From contig NZ_KQ948735.1 of assembly GCF_001514195.1 (NCBI RefSeq), positions 311,172-375,171 on the forward strand: a stretch of 64,000 nucleotides of DNA. The letters run 5' to 3'. The stretch is from Streptomyces griseorubiginosus. GTDB taxonomy: Bacteria > Actinomycetota > Actinomycetes > Streptomycetales > Streptomycetaceae. The position numbers were made by a program, and so were the translations under genes. Positions 9,096 to 17,271 of the stretch are shown here, one piece after another (position 1 is the stretch's first letter; each line of letters begins with the position of its first letter). Under the pieces are notes generated by a model. That model was not told the origin of the DNA, searched no databases, and saw only the letters and a list, made by a program, of their open reading frames with translations.

Positions 9096-9109
9096 TAGGG
9101 TCTGCACGC
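9096..9109 (+). promoter_or_regulatory. -10 box for nadD
   Basis: TAGGGT (9096-9101) ends 8 nt before ATG 9110, consistent with a leaderless or near-leaderless transcript. Confidence 0.4.
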
Positions 9110-9751
9110 ATGGGAGAGCAGGACATGCCTACCGGCCCGGGCGACCACGGCCCCTCGAACCCCGGCAAGCGCCGCCTCGGCGTCATGGGCGGAACGTTCG
9201 ACCCGATCCACCACGGACACCTCGTGGCGGCCAGCGAGGTCGCCGCGCAGTTCCACCTGGACGAGGTCGTGTTCGTACCGACCGGCCAGCCGTGGCAGAA
9301 GACGCACCGCAGGGTGTCCGCGGCCGAGGACCGCTATCTGATGACGGTCATCGCGACCGCCGAGAACCCCCAGTTCTCGGTCAGCCGGATCGACATCGAC
9401 CGCGGCGGTCCCACCTACACCACGGACACGCTGCGCGACCTGAAGTCCCTCAACGCCGACACCGACCTCTTCTTCATCACCGGCGCCGACGCCCTGGGCC
9501 AGATCCTCACCTGGCGGGACGTGGAGGAACTGTTCTCCCTCGCGCACTTCATCGGAGTCACCCGGCCCGGCCACACCCTGGCCGACCCCGGGCTGCCCGA
9601 GGGCGGGGTCTCGCTCGTCGAGGTCCCGGCCCTGGCGATCTCCTCCACCGACTGCCGGGCGAGAGTCGCCAAGGGCGACCCCGTCTGGTACCTGGTGCCG
9701 GACGGCGTCGTGCGTTATATCGACAAGCGCGAGCTGTACCGCGGCGAGTGA
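9110..9751 (+). CDS. nadD: Nicotinate-nucleotide adenylyltransferase
   Basis: Adenylates nicotinate mononucleotide to deamido-NAD in NAD biosynthesis. The nucleotidyltransferase signature [12 protein letters not shown] is at about residues 27-38, and the C-terminal [10 protein letters not shown] matches the family's ISSTxxR motif. Length 213 is typical with a short N-terminal extension. ATG 9110 or ATG 9125 could be the start; the latter has GGGAGAG in front, the former a -10 box. The order nadD, LytR-type protein, rsfS is common in actinomycetes. Confidence 0.93.
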   Translation: MGEQDMPTGPGDHGPSNPGKRRLGVMGGTFDPIHHGHLVAASEVAAQFHLDEVVFVPTGQPWQKTHRRVSAAEDRYLMTVIATAENPQFSVSRIDIDRGGPTYTTDTLRDLKSLNADTDLFFITGADALGQILTWRDVEELFSLAHFIGVTRPGHTLADPGLPEGGVSLVEVPALAISSTDCRARVAKGDPVWYLVPDGVVRYIDKRELYRGE

Positions 9752-9767
9752 GCCGAGAGGGGCACCG

Positions 9768-11603
9768 GTGAACGACCGATACGACGCGGGTTACGGCGGC
9801 GATCACGAGAACCAGTACGAACTCGTCGGCTACGACGAGTACGGCCGGCCGGTGTACCAGCAGGTCCCGCCGCAGCAACAGGCTCCGCGCCAGCAGCCCC
9901 AGCACCCTCAGCAGCAGTACGACCCGTACGCACAGCAGGGCTACGGCTACGACCCGTACGCCACGGGCACCGGGAACCAGGTCCCGCCGTACGACCCCTA
10001 CGCCGCCGGTGACACCGGTCAGCAGGCGCCGACCCCGCCCTACGACCCGTACGGCGACGGGAGCGGGGCCGGACAGGGCACCGGTCCGGGGACGGCGTAC
10101 GACCCCTACGGACAGGCCGCCACGAGCGGGCGGCAGCAGCGGGTCACCGAGCAGACGGCCTACATCCCCCAGCAGGGCGGACCCACCGGCGACGCGCCGC
10201 AGACCCCGCCGACCGGCCGGGGCTACGGCAGCGGGCAGGACACGGGAACCCGTCCCGGACACGGCGACGGCGCACAGGCCGGTGGCCGTCCCGCTGCGGG
10301 CGCCGGTGACGACGACGAACGGCAGTACCACACCGCCCAGTTCGCCTTCGTGGAGGAGCCCGACGGGGACTCCGAGGACGTCATCGACTGGCTCAACTTC
10401 ACCGAGAACCGCACCGAGCGCCGCGAGGAGGCCAAGCGCCGCGCCCGCAGCCGGCTCGTCGCCCTGGTCGTCGTCCTCGCCCTCGTCGCGGTCGGCGGTG
10501 TCGGCTGGCTCTGGTACGCCGGGAAGCTGCCCGGCCTGTCGGACCCGGAGAGCAAGAAGGGCACCTCGATCGCGGCGAGCGCCCAGAACCGTGACGTGAT
10601 CGTCGTCCACCTGCACAACACCGGGAAGGGCGGCACCTCCACCGCACTGCTCGTCGACAACACCACCACCGACCGGGGCACCACCGTCCTGATCCCCAAC
10701 TCCCTCACCCTCACGGCCGACGACGGCACCACGACCACCCTGGCCAAGTCCGTCGACGACGACGGCTCCTCCGGGACCCTCGACGCCCTCGACACCGTGC
10801 TCGGCACCGACATCGAGGGCACCTGGCGCCTGGACACCCCCTACCTCCAGAACCTCGTCGACCTCGTCGGCAACATCGACATCGACACCGACACCGCCGT
10901 GCCCGACCCGGCCGCCAAGAAGAAGGGCCAGGCGCCCCTGGTGAGCAAGGGGAAGGACCAGACCCTCAGCGGCAAGATGGCCGTCGCCTACGCCACCTAC
11001 CGCGCTCCCGGCGAGTCCCAGGACGCTCAGCTGGAGCGCTTCGGGCAGGTCATGCAGGGCGTGCTGCGCAAGCTGTCCTCCGACCCGACGGCCGCGACCA
11101 CCACCGTGCAGACCCTGGCCCAGATCCTCGACCCGTCCCTGACCGACAAGGACCTCGGCACCTTCCTCGCCAAGCTCGCCGACCTCGCCAAGGGCGGCGA
11201 CTACCGGACCACGCTGCTGCCCGTCCAGCAGGACGGCACCCTGAGCGCGGCGGCCAGTGCGAGCGTGGTCAAGGACGTCCTCGGCGGCAAGGCGAAGAGC
11301 CCCGACAAGGACGCGGCCGTGAGCGTCTCCGTCCAGAACGCCACCGGCACCAAGGACAACACCGAGAAGGCCCGGGTCGTCCTCCTCAACGGCGGCTTCA
11401 CCTTCCTCGACGGCGGCACGCCCTCCGGTACGCAGACCACCTCCAAGGTCGTCTACGCCGACGCGGGCGACAAGGCCAACGCCGCCGAGGTCGCCAAGAC
11501 CCTCGGCCTGCCCGCAGGCGCCGTGACCAAGGGCACGGTCTCCTCCAGCGCGGACGTGGCCGTGATCCTCGGCCGGGACTACAAGCCGTCCTCGGGGTCC
11601 TAG
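9768..11603 (+). CDS. LytR-C-terminal-domain membrane protein (LCP-like, 611 aa)
   Basis: GTG 9768 follows GAGAGGGG by a few bases, 17 bp after nadD. The first ~210 residues are a Gln/Pro/Tyr/Gly-rich cytoplasmic region with five YDPY repeats. A membrane span (LVALVVVLALVAVGGVGWLW, ~228-247) is followed by an LCP-like domain (~265-450) and a LytR_C domain at the end (VSVQNATGTKDNTEKA, then NAAEVAKTLGL and VAVILGRDY). Canonical LCP proteins ligate polymers to the wall using conserved Arg/Asp residues. The usual Arg-rich pocket is not obvious here, so enzymatic activity is doubtful. Confidence 0.82.
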   Translation: MNDRYDAGYGGDHENQYELVGYDEYGRPVYQQVPPQQQAPRQQPQHPQQQYDPYAQQGYGYDPYATGTGNQVPPYDPYAAGDTGQQAPTPPYDPYGDGSGAGQGTGPGTAYDPYGQAATSGRQQRVTEQTAYIPQQGGPTGDAPQTPPTGRGYGSGQDTGTRPGHGDGAQAGGRPAAGAGDDDERQYHTAQFAFVEEPDGDSEDVIDWLNFTENRTERREEAKRRARSRLVALVVVLALVAVGGVGWLWYAGKLPGLSDPESKKGTSIAASAQNRDVIVVHLHNTGKGGTSTALLVDNTTTDRGTTVLIPNSLTLTADDGTTTTLAKSVDDDGSSGTLDALDTVLGTDIEGTWRLDTPYLQNLVDLVGNIDIDTDTAVPDPAAKKKGQAPLVSKGKDQTLSGKMAVAYATYRAPGESQDAQLERFGQVMQGVLRKLSSDPTAATTTVQTLAQILDPSLTDKDLGTFLAKLADLAKGGDYRTTLLPVQQDGTLSAAASASVVKDVLGGKAKSPDKDAAVSVSVQNATGTKDNTEKARVVLLNGGFTFLDGGTPSGTQTTSKVVYADAGDKANAAEVAKTLGLPAGAVTKGTVSSSADVAVILGRDYKPSSGS

Positions 11604-11625
11604 CGGGACAATCACGTGGGGTGCC

Positions 11626-11667
11626 GTCGGCGGTCCGTGAGACCCTTGAGGTCAAGTGACCGCCGAC
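11626..11667 (+). promoter_or_regulatory. Long inverted repeat upstream of rsfS
   Basis: GTCGGCGGTC (11626-11635) pairs perfectly with GACCGCCGAC (11658-11667) around a 22-nt loop, 13 nt before the rsfS start. No T-run follows, so it may be an mRNA leader structure or weak terminator. Confidence 0.4.
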
Positions 11668-11680
11668 CGAAAGCCTTGTA

Positions 11681-12124
11681 GTGACCGCGACTGACCGTTC
11701 CCTCGAGCTCGTCCACACCGCCGCGCAGGCGGCCGCCGACAAGCTCGCCCATGATGTGATCGCCTACGACGTCAGCGACGTCCTCTCGATCACCGACGCC
11801 TTCCTGCTGGCGTCCGCGCCCAACGACCGCCAGGTCAAGTCCATCGTCGACGAGATCGAGGAGCGGCTCTCCAAGGAGCTCGGCGCCAAGCCGGTGCGCC
11901 GTGAGGGCGACCGCGAGGCCCGCTGGGTCCTCCTCGACTACGTGGACATCGTGGTCCACGTCCAGCACAGCGAGGAGCGGGTCTTCTACGCCCTGGAGCG
12001 GCTCTGGAAGGACTGCCCCGAGCTGGAGCTGCCCGCCGACGCCAAGGCGACCCGCGGCAAGGGCGAGGAGCACGCCAAGCTCCGGGCCGAGGAGGACGAC
12101 GCCGAGTTCGGGGAGCAGCGGTGA
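11681..12124 (+). CDS. rsfS: Ribosome silencing factor
   Basis: RsfS/YbeB/Iojap protein that binds ribosomal protein uL14 and blocks subunit joining when nutrients are low. The 147-residue protein has the family motifs DVSDVLSITDAFLLASA, REGDREARWVLLDYVDIVVHVQ and the ERVFYALERLWKDCP segment. The last ~30 residues are charged and specific to this lineage. The start is GTG 11681. Its stop overlaps the next start (GTGA), so the two genes are translationally coupled. Confidence 0.92.
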   Translation: MTATDRSLELVHTAAQAAADKLAHDVIAYDVSDVLSITDAFLLASAPNDRQVKSIVDEIEERLSKELGAKPVRREGDREARWVLLDYVDIVVHVQHSEERVFYALERLWKDCPELELPADAKATRGKGEEHAKLRAEEDDAEFGEQR

Positions 12125-12780
12125 CCGCTGCCGACGGCCGCAGGGGCCGGGGCCGCCGCGTCATCCTGTGGCGGCACGGCCAGACCTCCTGGAACGTGGA
12201 GCGCCGCTTCCAGGGCAGCACCGACGTCGCCCTCACCGAGACCGGCGTCGGCCAGGCCCGCCGTGCCGCCCGGCTGCTCGCCTCGCTCCAGCCCGACGCG
12301 ATCGTCGCCTCCGACCTCCAGCGGGCCGCGAACACGGCCGCCGAGCTCGCCGCGCTCACCGGCCTGGAGGTGGCCCACGACGAGGGGCTGCGCGAGACCT
12401 ACGCGGGCGTCTGGCAGGGGCTCACGCACGAGGAGATCATCGCCCGGCACGGCGAGGAGTACACCGCGTGGAAGCGCGGTGAGCCGGTCCGCCGCGGCGG
12501 CGGCGAACTGGAGACCGAGGTCGCCGACCGCGCCGCTCCCGTGGTGCTCCGGCACGCCGACAAGCTTCCCGAGAACGGCACCCTCGTGGTGGTCAGCCAC
12601 GGCGGCACGATCCGCACCACCATCGGACGGCTGCTCGGTCTGGAGCCCCGGCACTGGGAGAGCCTCGGCGGCCTCTCCAACTGCTGCTGGTCCGTCCTCG
12701 GCGAGGGCGCGCGCGGCTGGCGCCTGCTGGAGCACAACGCCGGCACCCTTCCGGAGCCGGTGCTCGGGGACGACGACTGA
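12121..12780 (+). CDS. Histidine phosphatase family protein (219 aa)
   Basis: Member of the phosphoglycerate mutase/phosphatase superfamily. The catalytic RHG motif is in VILWRHGQTSWNVERRFQG (residues ~14-32), with a second histidine in VVSHGGTIRTTI (~residue 160) and the acid residue in LRETYAGVWQG. The substrate cannot be predicted; relatives hydrolyse small phosphate esters or act as cofactor-dependent mutases. GTG 12121 overlaps the rsfS stop by 4 bp, indicating one operon with rsfS. Confidence 0.88.
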   Translation: MTAADGRRGRGRRVILWRHGQTSWNVERRFQGSTDVALTETGVGQARRAARLLASLQPDAIVASDLQRAANTAAELAALTGLEVAHDEGLRETYAGVWQGLTHEEIIARHGEEYTAWKRGEPVRRGGGELETEVADRAAPVVLRHADKLPENGTLVVVSHGGTIRTTIGRLLGLEPRHWESLGGLSNCCWSVLGEGARGWRLLEHNAGTLPEPVLGDDD

Positions 12781-12820
12781 GCGGCGGTGGAACCGGCGCC
12801 CACCAGGCACGGACCCGGAT

Positions 12821-12850
12821 TTCACTTTCCGGCAGGTCGCAGGCTAGAGT
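12821..12850 (+). promoter_or_regulatory. Promoter of first tRNA-Ala
   Basis: TTCACT (12821-12826) and TAGAGT (12845-12850) are separated by 18 nt, a good vegetative-type promoter 35 bp before the tRNA. Confidence 0.5.
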
Positions 12851-12885
12851 TCTTCTTGTTCGCCCGCCGAGCGGGAAGAACGCAA

Positions 12886-12958
12886 GGGGCTATAGCTCAG
12901 TTGGTAGAGCGCCTGCATGGCATGCAGGAGGTCAGGAGTTCAATTCTCCTTAGCTCCA
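12886..12958 (+). tRNA. tRNA-Ala (anticodon GGC)
   Basis: 73-nt cloverleaf: acceptor GGGGCTA/TAGCTCC, D-arm AGCTCAGTTGGTAGAGC, anticodon stem CCTGC/GCAGG with loop ATGGCAT (anticodon GGC), and T-arm with GTTCAATTC. The CCA end is not encoded. An identical copy lies at 13837-13909. Confidence 0.97.
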
Positions 12959-12999
12959 CAGATCGACACTCGGTCGAGTGGTCAAAGATCGTGACGAGG

Positions 13000-13028
13000 A
13001 TCCCGTCTCCTTCCGGAGGCGGGATTTT
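13000..13028 (+). terminator. Terminator after first tRNA-Ala
   Basis: An 11-bp stem (ATCCCG and CTCC pairing with GGAG and CGGGAT, with one G-T pair) has a TTCC loop and is followed by TTT. Confidence 0.7.
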
Positions 13029-13206
13029 CTGTTGCTCTGTCCTGCTTGATCCTCTTCGGCGGTCACGCGTCACGGCGGCGCGGCGCGTGATCACCGGGCG
13101 CAGTGCGTGCTTCAGAACACTCTTCTTCGACCGACTTGAGTCACTCGGCCCCTCCGAGGCGTATACCTCTGCGAAGGCGCTGTTGGCGTGCAAGTTCGCG
13201 CCGGCC

Positions 13207-13228
13207 GGGACCCGTGGCGACGGGTCCC
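13207..13228. repeat. Perfect 9-bp hairpin in the gap before the zinc-ribbon genes
   Basis: GGGACCCGT pairs with ACGGGTCCC around a GGCG tetraloop. It sits in the ~300-bp gap between the tRNA terminator (ends 13028) and the next gene. No T-run. The gap otherwise holds only a possible promoter (CTGACC 13255, CAGAAT 13279, 18-nt spacing). Confidence 0.4.
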
Positions 13229-13327
13229 GTGTCCGGACTGGTACTCAGGCGTCGCTGACCGTATTGGTCCGGCCGTGGCAGAATCAAACGGCCGGAAGGG
13301 GGCGCGGCCCGACGGGAGGGAGTAGTG

Positions 13328-13501
13328 ATGCCTGCGAGCATCCTCGTGGAGGTCGGCCACCTCCACGAAGCGGCGTCGACAAGGGACACGACGGTCCGCC
13401 TCATCTGCCCTTCCTGCGGTTCCGTCCACGTGGCGCAAGTACTCGGCGACAACGGCGGGGTCTCCTACGTGTGCACGGCCTGCGGCCACAGCTGGAGCTG
13501 A
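13328..13501 (+). CDS. Small zinc-ribbon protein (57 aa)
   Basis: ATG 13328 is preceded by GGGAGGGAG. The protein has two CxxC knuckles, ICPSCGS and VCTACGH, spaced about 26 residues apart. This makes a zinc-ribbon fold likely and little else. The N-terminal ~25 residues are helical or disordered. The stop at 13501 is 3 bp before the next gene's ATG, so the two form an operon. Nucleic-acid or protein binding is possible but not shown. Confidence 0.7.
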   Translation: MPASILVEVGHLHEAASTRDTTVRLICPSCGSVHVAQVLGDNGGVSYVCTACGHSWS

Positions 13502-13504
13502 TCG

Positions 13505-13738
13505 ATGGGTGCACACAGGCGAAAGTGCGACTGGTGCGGCAGCGGGACACCGATCGTGCGCGACATGGAGCCGCTCAATCCCGACTACCAGTACTGGTGC
13601 GAGGAATGCGCGCGGGCGCTGATCATAAAAGGCGACCCGATCGAGACGTACCGCGAACTGGAGGGCGAGCCGATCTACGGCCGCCTCCTCGAGGAACACT
13701 GCACGCTCAAACGGTTCTACTCGTTCGTCACCGCATGA
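13505..13738 (+). CDS. Small CxxC/CxxC protein (77 aa)
   Basis: Starts 3 bp after the previous zinc-ribbon gene. It has KCDWCGSG and WCEECAR about 26 residues apart, again a putative zinc site. A C-terminal half without recognisable similarity follows (TYRELEGEPIYGRLLEEHCTLKRFYSFVTA). The pair lies between two identical tRNA-Ala genes. Function is unknown. Confidence 0.7.
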   Translation: MGAHRRKCDWCGSGTPIVRDMEPLNPDYQYWCEECARALIIKGDPIETYRELEGEPIYGRLLEEHCTLKRFYSFVTA

Positions 13739-13765
13739 GCGTCACTGCCTGAGCCGGGAAACGAT

Positions 13766-13796
13766 TTGGTGTTCCACCCCGGAGACCGTGTAATGT
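13766..13796 (+). promoter_or_regulatory. Promoter of second tRNA-Ala
   Basis: TTGGTG (13766-13771), 17-nt spacer, TGTAAT (13789-13794). Strong vegetative-type match 42 bp before the tRNA. Confidence 0.6.
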
Positions 13797-13836
13797 TGGC
13801 TCCGCCGCCGGGGAAACCGGGCGGAACACCAAGCAA

Positions 13837-13909
13837 GGGGCTATAGCTCAGTTGGTAGAGCGCCTGCATGGCATGCAGGAGGTCAGGAGTTCAATTCTCC
13901 TTAGCTCCA
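13837..13909 (+). tRNA. tRNA-Ala (anticodon GGC), second copy
   Basis: Identical in all 73 positions to the tRNA at 12886-12958. The exact identity extends 4 bp upstream and 3 bp downstream, giving an 80-bp direct repeat (12882-12961 and 13833-13912). Confidence 0.97.
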
Positions 13910-13916
13910 CAGCAAA

Positions 13917-13957
13917 GATCCCGCCGGATCATCTCGATCCGGCGGGATCTTCTTGTT
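13917..13957 (+). terminator. Terminator after second tRNA-Ala
   Basis: A perfect 13-bp stem (13917-13929 with 13937-13949) and 7-nt loop are followed by a T-rich stretch TTCTTGTTT. Confidence 0.85.
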
Positions 13958-13993
13958 TCCAGGGCCAGTTACGCCGTTGCGGGGCCAGTCACG

Positions 13994-14030
13994 ACGAAGG
14001 GGCCGCCCGAATCCCGGGCGGCCCCTTCGT
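13994..14030 (-). terminator. Terminator of the minus-strand NuoF-like gene
   Basis: A 16-bp perfect stem (ACGAAGGGGCCGCCCG with its complement) and AATCC loop lie 10 bp past the stop of the gene at 14040. With the tRNA terminator it separates the converging units. Confidence 0.75.
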
Positions 14031-14039
14031 GACGTCGGC

Positions 14040-15653
14040 TCAGCGGCCCAGCGCTCGCCGCCCACGGCCCTGGGAGAGGACCGGGAGGTTGCGGGCGGGG
14101 CCCTTGTCGCGCGGCGACTCCTCCTCCAGGCGCAGGGCCAGCGCGGGGCAGCGGCGCACCGCACGCAGCGCCTTCGCCTCGGCGTAGCGCGGCACTTGCG
14201 CCTGCGCGACGGTCGGGAAGCCGTCGGCGCCGAGTTCGAAGACCTCGGGGAGGATGTCGGCGCACAGGCCGTGGCCCCGGCACAGCGTCCAGTCGACGTA
14301 GATCTTCTGACGGCTGGGGCCGTTCTCCTCGGCCTCGCCGCCGCCCGGGATGCCCGTCGGCATCTTGCCGCCCTCGAAGAGCGGCAGAACGCCCTCCACG
14401 GGCCGTCCGCAGCCGTTGCCGAGGACATGGGCAGCCAGGTCGTCCGTGAACGCCTTGATGGTCGACTCCAGGAACATTGCGGAGCCGTCCGGGTGCGAGC
14501 ACGCGCCGCGCCGCTTCACGTTCTTGGCGACCTGCTTGAGCGCCTCCAGGGCGGCCGGACCGCCGCCGTTGAGGATGTCCTCCATGCCGCGCGCGGCGGC
14601 CGGCAGACCCAGGTAGCAGGGCCCGCACTGGCCCGCGCTCTCCTCGGCCAGCCACTGCGCCACCCGCAGCGACTCGCCCAGCGGGCAGGTCTCCTGAGTG
14701 ATCGGCAGGATCGCGCCGGCGCCGAGCGCGCCGCCCACGGCGTCCAGGGAGTTGCGGGAGACGATCGCCTCGTTGACGGTCGCCGCGTCGATCCACTTGC
14801 CGTGGTAGCCACCGGTCAGCACGCCCTGGGGGACCGGCGGGGCGCCGGCCAACTGGAGGACGTAGCGCAGCGGTACGCCTGTCGGGACCTCGATCACCAT
14901 GGGGCGCGCGACGGCACCGGAGACCGTGAGCATGACGGTGCCCGGCTCGTCGTACAGACCGGTGTTGCCGTACCGCTCCGGACCGATGCGCGCGGCGATC
15001 GCCAGCTGCGCGAAGGTCTCCGCGTTGGACAGCAGGGTCGGTGCGCCGCCGACGCCGTTCTGCGAGGCGCTGACCTTGCGGCCGGGCGGGATGGCCGGGC
15101 CGCCGTCGATGGAACGGATCAGCGAGGCCGCCGCTCCCGTGACCATACGGACGGGATTGCGCTGCACGCGCGCGCGGAGGGCCGATCGCCGGCCGTTGCT
15201 GAGGCCGCGCTCGGCGAGGGCGGCCTCCATGGAGCGCTGGGTCGACTCCCGGGTGACCCCGATCACGAGGGTCCTGGCTCCCAGCGCCTCGGCGGCCAGG
15301 AGCGCGCCGTCCAGGATGAGGTGGGGGGCACGGTTGATGAGGACCGTGTCCTTGCGGCAGGCCGGTTCGTCCTCGCTGCCGTTGACGACGACGACCGGCC
15401 GGATGCCGCGCTTGATCGCCGCTTCGGCGACCGAGCGCAGCTTCTTGTGGAAGGGGAAGCCGGCACCGCCGCGCCCCTTCAGGTTGATGGCCTCGGAGAG
15501 CTTCGCGAGCTGCTCCCCGCCCATGGGTTCGAGCGGCCCGTGCACCTTCAGGTGCATGGGCAGGTCAAGTCGTTCGACAAGGTCGAAGCCCGACGTGAGC
15601 TGGGGAAGCCCGACCACGCGGACTTCCGGGACGTCGGGCAGGGCCTCGTTCAC
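14040..15653 (-). CDS. NuoF-like NADH dehydrogenase with C-terminal ferredoxin domain (537 aa)
   Basis: Resembles the 51-kDa flavoprotein of complex I but is not part of a nuo operon. It has GRGGAGFP (~residue 60) and VVNGSEDEPACRKD for FMN/NADH binding, an SLBB-type middle, and QCGPC (~340) with a further Cys at GACSHPDG. From ~450 a ferredoxin-like module follows: DWTLCRGHGLCADILPEVFEL with a final RRCPAL. Three cysteines there suggest a [3Fe-4S] cluster. GTG 15653 overlaps the stop of the upstream membrane gene (GTGA), and GGAGG precedes it. Probably passes electrons between NAD(H) and the membrane partner; the direction is inferred. Confidence 0.85.
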   Translation of the reverse strand: MNEALPDVPEVRVVGLPQLTSGFDLVERLDLPMHLKVHGPLEPMGGEQLAKLSEAINLKGRGGAGFPFHKKLRSVAEAAIKRGIRPVVVVNGSEDEPACRKDTVLINRAPHLILDGALLAAEALGARTLVIGVTRESTQRSMEAALAERGLSNGRRSALRARVQRNPVRMVTGAAASLIRSIDGGPAIPPGRKVSASQNGVGGAPTLLSNAETFAQLAIAARIGPERYGNTGLYDEPGTVMLTVSGAVARPMVIEVPTGVPLRYVLQLAGAPPVPQGVLTGGYHGKWIDAATVNEAIVSRNSLDAVGGALGAGAILPITQETCPLGESLRVAQWLAEESAGQCGPCYLGLPAAARGMEDILNGGGPAALEALKQVAKNVKRRGACSHPDGSAMFLESTIKAFTDDLAAHVLGNGCGRPVEGVLPLFEGGKMPTGIPGGGEAEENGPSRQKIYVDWTLCRGHGLCADILPEVFELGADGFPTVAQAQVPRYAEAKALRAVRRCPALALRLEEESPRDKGPARNLPVLSQGRGRRALGR

Positions 15654-16987
15654 CTATAGCCTCCGGAAGGCGTGTTCCAAGGTTCGCCCGAGCCCGGCGA
15701 GTCGTAGGACTGGCCGGACGTCTGATCTGTGGCGGGACCGCTGTTGTACGTGTCGTTCGGGTTGTACGCGCCATACATGGTGTTTGACTCACCGGTGTCG
15801 CGTACATCACCCGTCAAATAGCTGGCCGTGCCCGAATTGCCGCCATAGGTGGGGATGTTGTACCCCGTGTCCTGGAGCGGGTCGTAGGCGGACGGGGGTG
15901 CCTCGCCGACCGGCGGCGGGGAGGGGATCGGCCAGTTGCCCGAGGTGCTGCCGATGCCTTCCGCGCGCGCGATGGGCTCGGTGGCGGCCTGCATGTCCAT
16001 GGGCATGTCCATGCGCGCGGTCTGGCCGGTGTCGTAGGGCTGCTGCCCGCCCGGGGACATGGCGCGGTAGGCGGCGGCGAAGCCGCTGCCCGCGGGCTCG
16101 GGGGCCGGGGTCTGGTAGATGGGGTTGGAGCCGGTCTGCGACAGGCCCTCGTAGCCGGGCAGGGCGGACTCCGAGCGCCGGCCGCCGGACTCGGCGCCCC
16201 TGCGGCCCTCGCCGCGGCTCTCGCGGCCCGGCGCGGCCGTCTCCGCGGCCCGCCTGGCCCGCGAGGCCTCCAGTTCCTCGGCGCGGCCCCCGCGCTCCTC
16301 GGCGCCGAGGAGCACGGCGACCCGGTCGGTGATCCTGCGCTTGAAGGGGCGCGGGGCCGCGCGCAGGGCGAGCGCCACGATGACGCCGAGCACGCAGAGC
16401 GCGTACAGGTAGGTGAAGATCGGGGCCTTCACCGCGCGACCCGCGTAGAGCCCGTGGACCAGGCCGGCGCACCAGGCGGGGTAGGCCAGCATGTGCATCG
16501 CCCGCCAGCGGGCCGCTACCGGGGCCGGGGAGGCGAACCGGTTGCGCAGCGCACCGGTGATGCCCACGAAGATCATGAGCTGGCCGGCCAGGGTGCCGAG
16601 TCCTATGAGGCCGCCGCTGCTGCTGAAGCCGAGGCCGAACGGGATGAACGCGGCGATCCACGTGGTGTGTTCGAGGGTGAGTTTGATCCCGATGTGCAGC
16701 AGGAGGAACGCGATCGAGCCCACGGCGGTGATCCGGTGCACGCCCTGGGCGACGATCCGCTGCCGGGTGTTGAGGATCAGCCGGTCCTGTGCGACGAGTC
16801 CCCAGATCACGGAACAGGTCAGGAGGACGAGCGTCACCACGCCCGCTCCGAAGTTGAGGAAGTCCTGGAGCCAGACACCTCCGTACACCACGACCAGAGG
16901 GATGGCCAGCAGGAAGACGGCCGTCGCCACCCCATAGGCCGACCGGCCCGTCCTGGGGAGCGTGCTGTTGCTACTACGAGGGTTCAT
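15650..16987 (-). CDS. Haem-type (ferric-reductase/cytochrome b-like) membrane protein (445 aa)
   Basis: ATG 16987 has GGAG 8-9 bases upstream. About six membrane spans fill residues ~15-235 (for example VATAVFLLAIPLVVVYGGVW, VVTLVLLTCSVIWGLV, IFTYLYALCVLGVIVAL). Conserved-looking histidines lie in or beside spans (VHRITAVGS, LLLHIGIKL, RAMHMLAYPAW, LVHGLYAG), typical of di-haem membrane reductases. The C-terminal ~200 residues are a Pro/Gly/Ser/Tyr-rich soluble tail. It is translationally coupled to the NuoF-like gene, so the pair probably forms one electron-transfer complex. Confidence 0.8.
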   Translation of the reverse strand: MNPRSSNSTLPRTGRSAYGVATAVFLLAIPLVVVYGGVWLQDFLNFGAGVVTLVLLTCSVIWGLVAQDRLILNTRQRIVAQGVHRITAVGSIAFLLLHIGIKLTLEHTTWIAAFIPFGLGFSSSGGLIGLGTLAGQLMIFVGITGALRNRFASPAPVAARWRAMHMLAYPAWCAGLVHGLYAGRAVKAPIFTYLYALCVLGVIVALALRAAPRPFKRRITDRVAVLLGAEERGGRAEELEASRARRAAETAAPGRESRGEGRRGAESGGRRSESALPGYEGLSQTGSNPIYQTPAPEPAGSGFAAAYRAMSPGGQQPYDTGQTARMDMPMDMQAATEPIARAEGIGSTSGNWPIPSPPPVGEAPPSAYDPLQDTGYNIPTYGGNSGTASYLTGDVRDTGESNTMYGAYNPNDTYNSGPATDQTSGQSYDSPGSGEPWNTPSGGYR

Positions 16988-17259
16988 GGGGGCAACTCCG
17001 AGCGGTTCGGGAAGGCGGTCCCGCTGCCGCACTCTAAGTGGCGCCATACCGATGGGTACGGCGTTTGAGTTATTGCGTTGTTATCAAACGGTCGTGGGGC
17101 CGTTGTGATGCCCCTTAGCGGCTGTTACGCGAAGTAACCTCTGGCCTTGCTCCAGTTCCTCTCGGGTGGATACGGTGCGGCTCGACTGCGGCGGCGAGTG
17201 CGGCACCCGGTGCCAAAGAGGCATACGTAAGCTCGTCGCGGCTTGCTCAACGGCTGCGG

Positions 17260-17265
17260 TACCCT
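17260..17265 (+). promoter_or_regulatory. -10 box of the leuS leader
   Basis: TACCCT ends 6 nt before the leader-peptide ATG at 17272, so translation of the leader probably begins at the mRNA 5' end. No clear -35 at the right distance. Confidence 0.5.
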
Positions 17266-17271
17266 AACGCC

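Noticed and set aside
13207..13228. A small RNA gene ending at the 9-bp hairpin
   Set aside because: No promoter was convincing upstream and no T-run follows.
12787..13752. A frame running through the first tRNA-Ala and the zinc-ribbon genes
   Set aside because: It reads through a structural tRNA and terminators; the two small zinc-ribbon frames explain the coding signal better.
12882..13912. The tRNA-Ala repeat as attachment sites of an integrative element
   Set aside because: No integrase, excisionase or replication gene lies between, and both tRNAs are complete with their own promoters.
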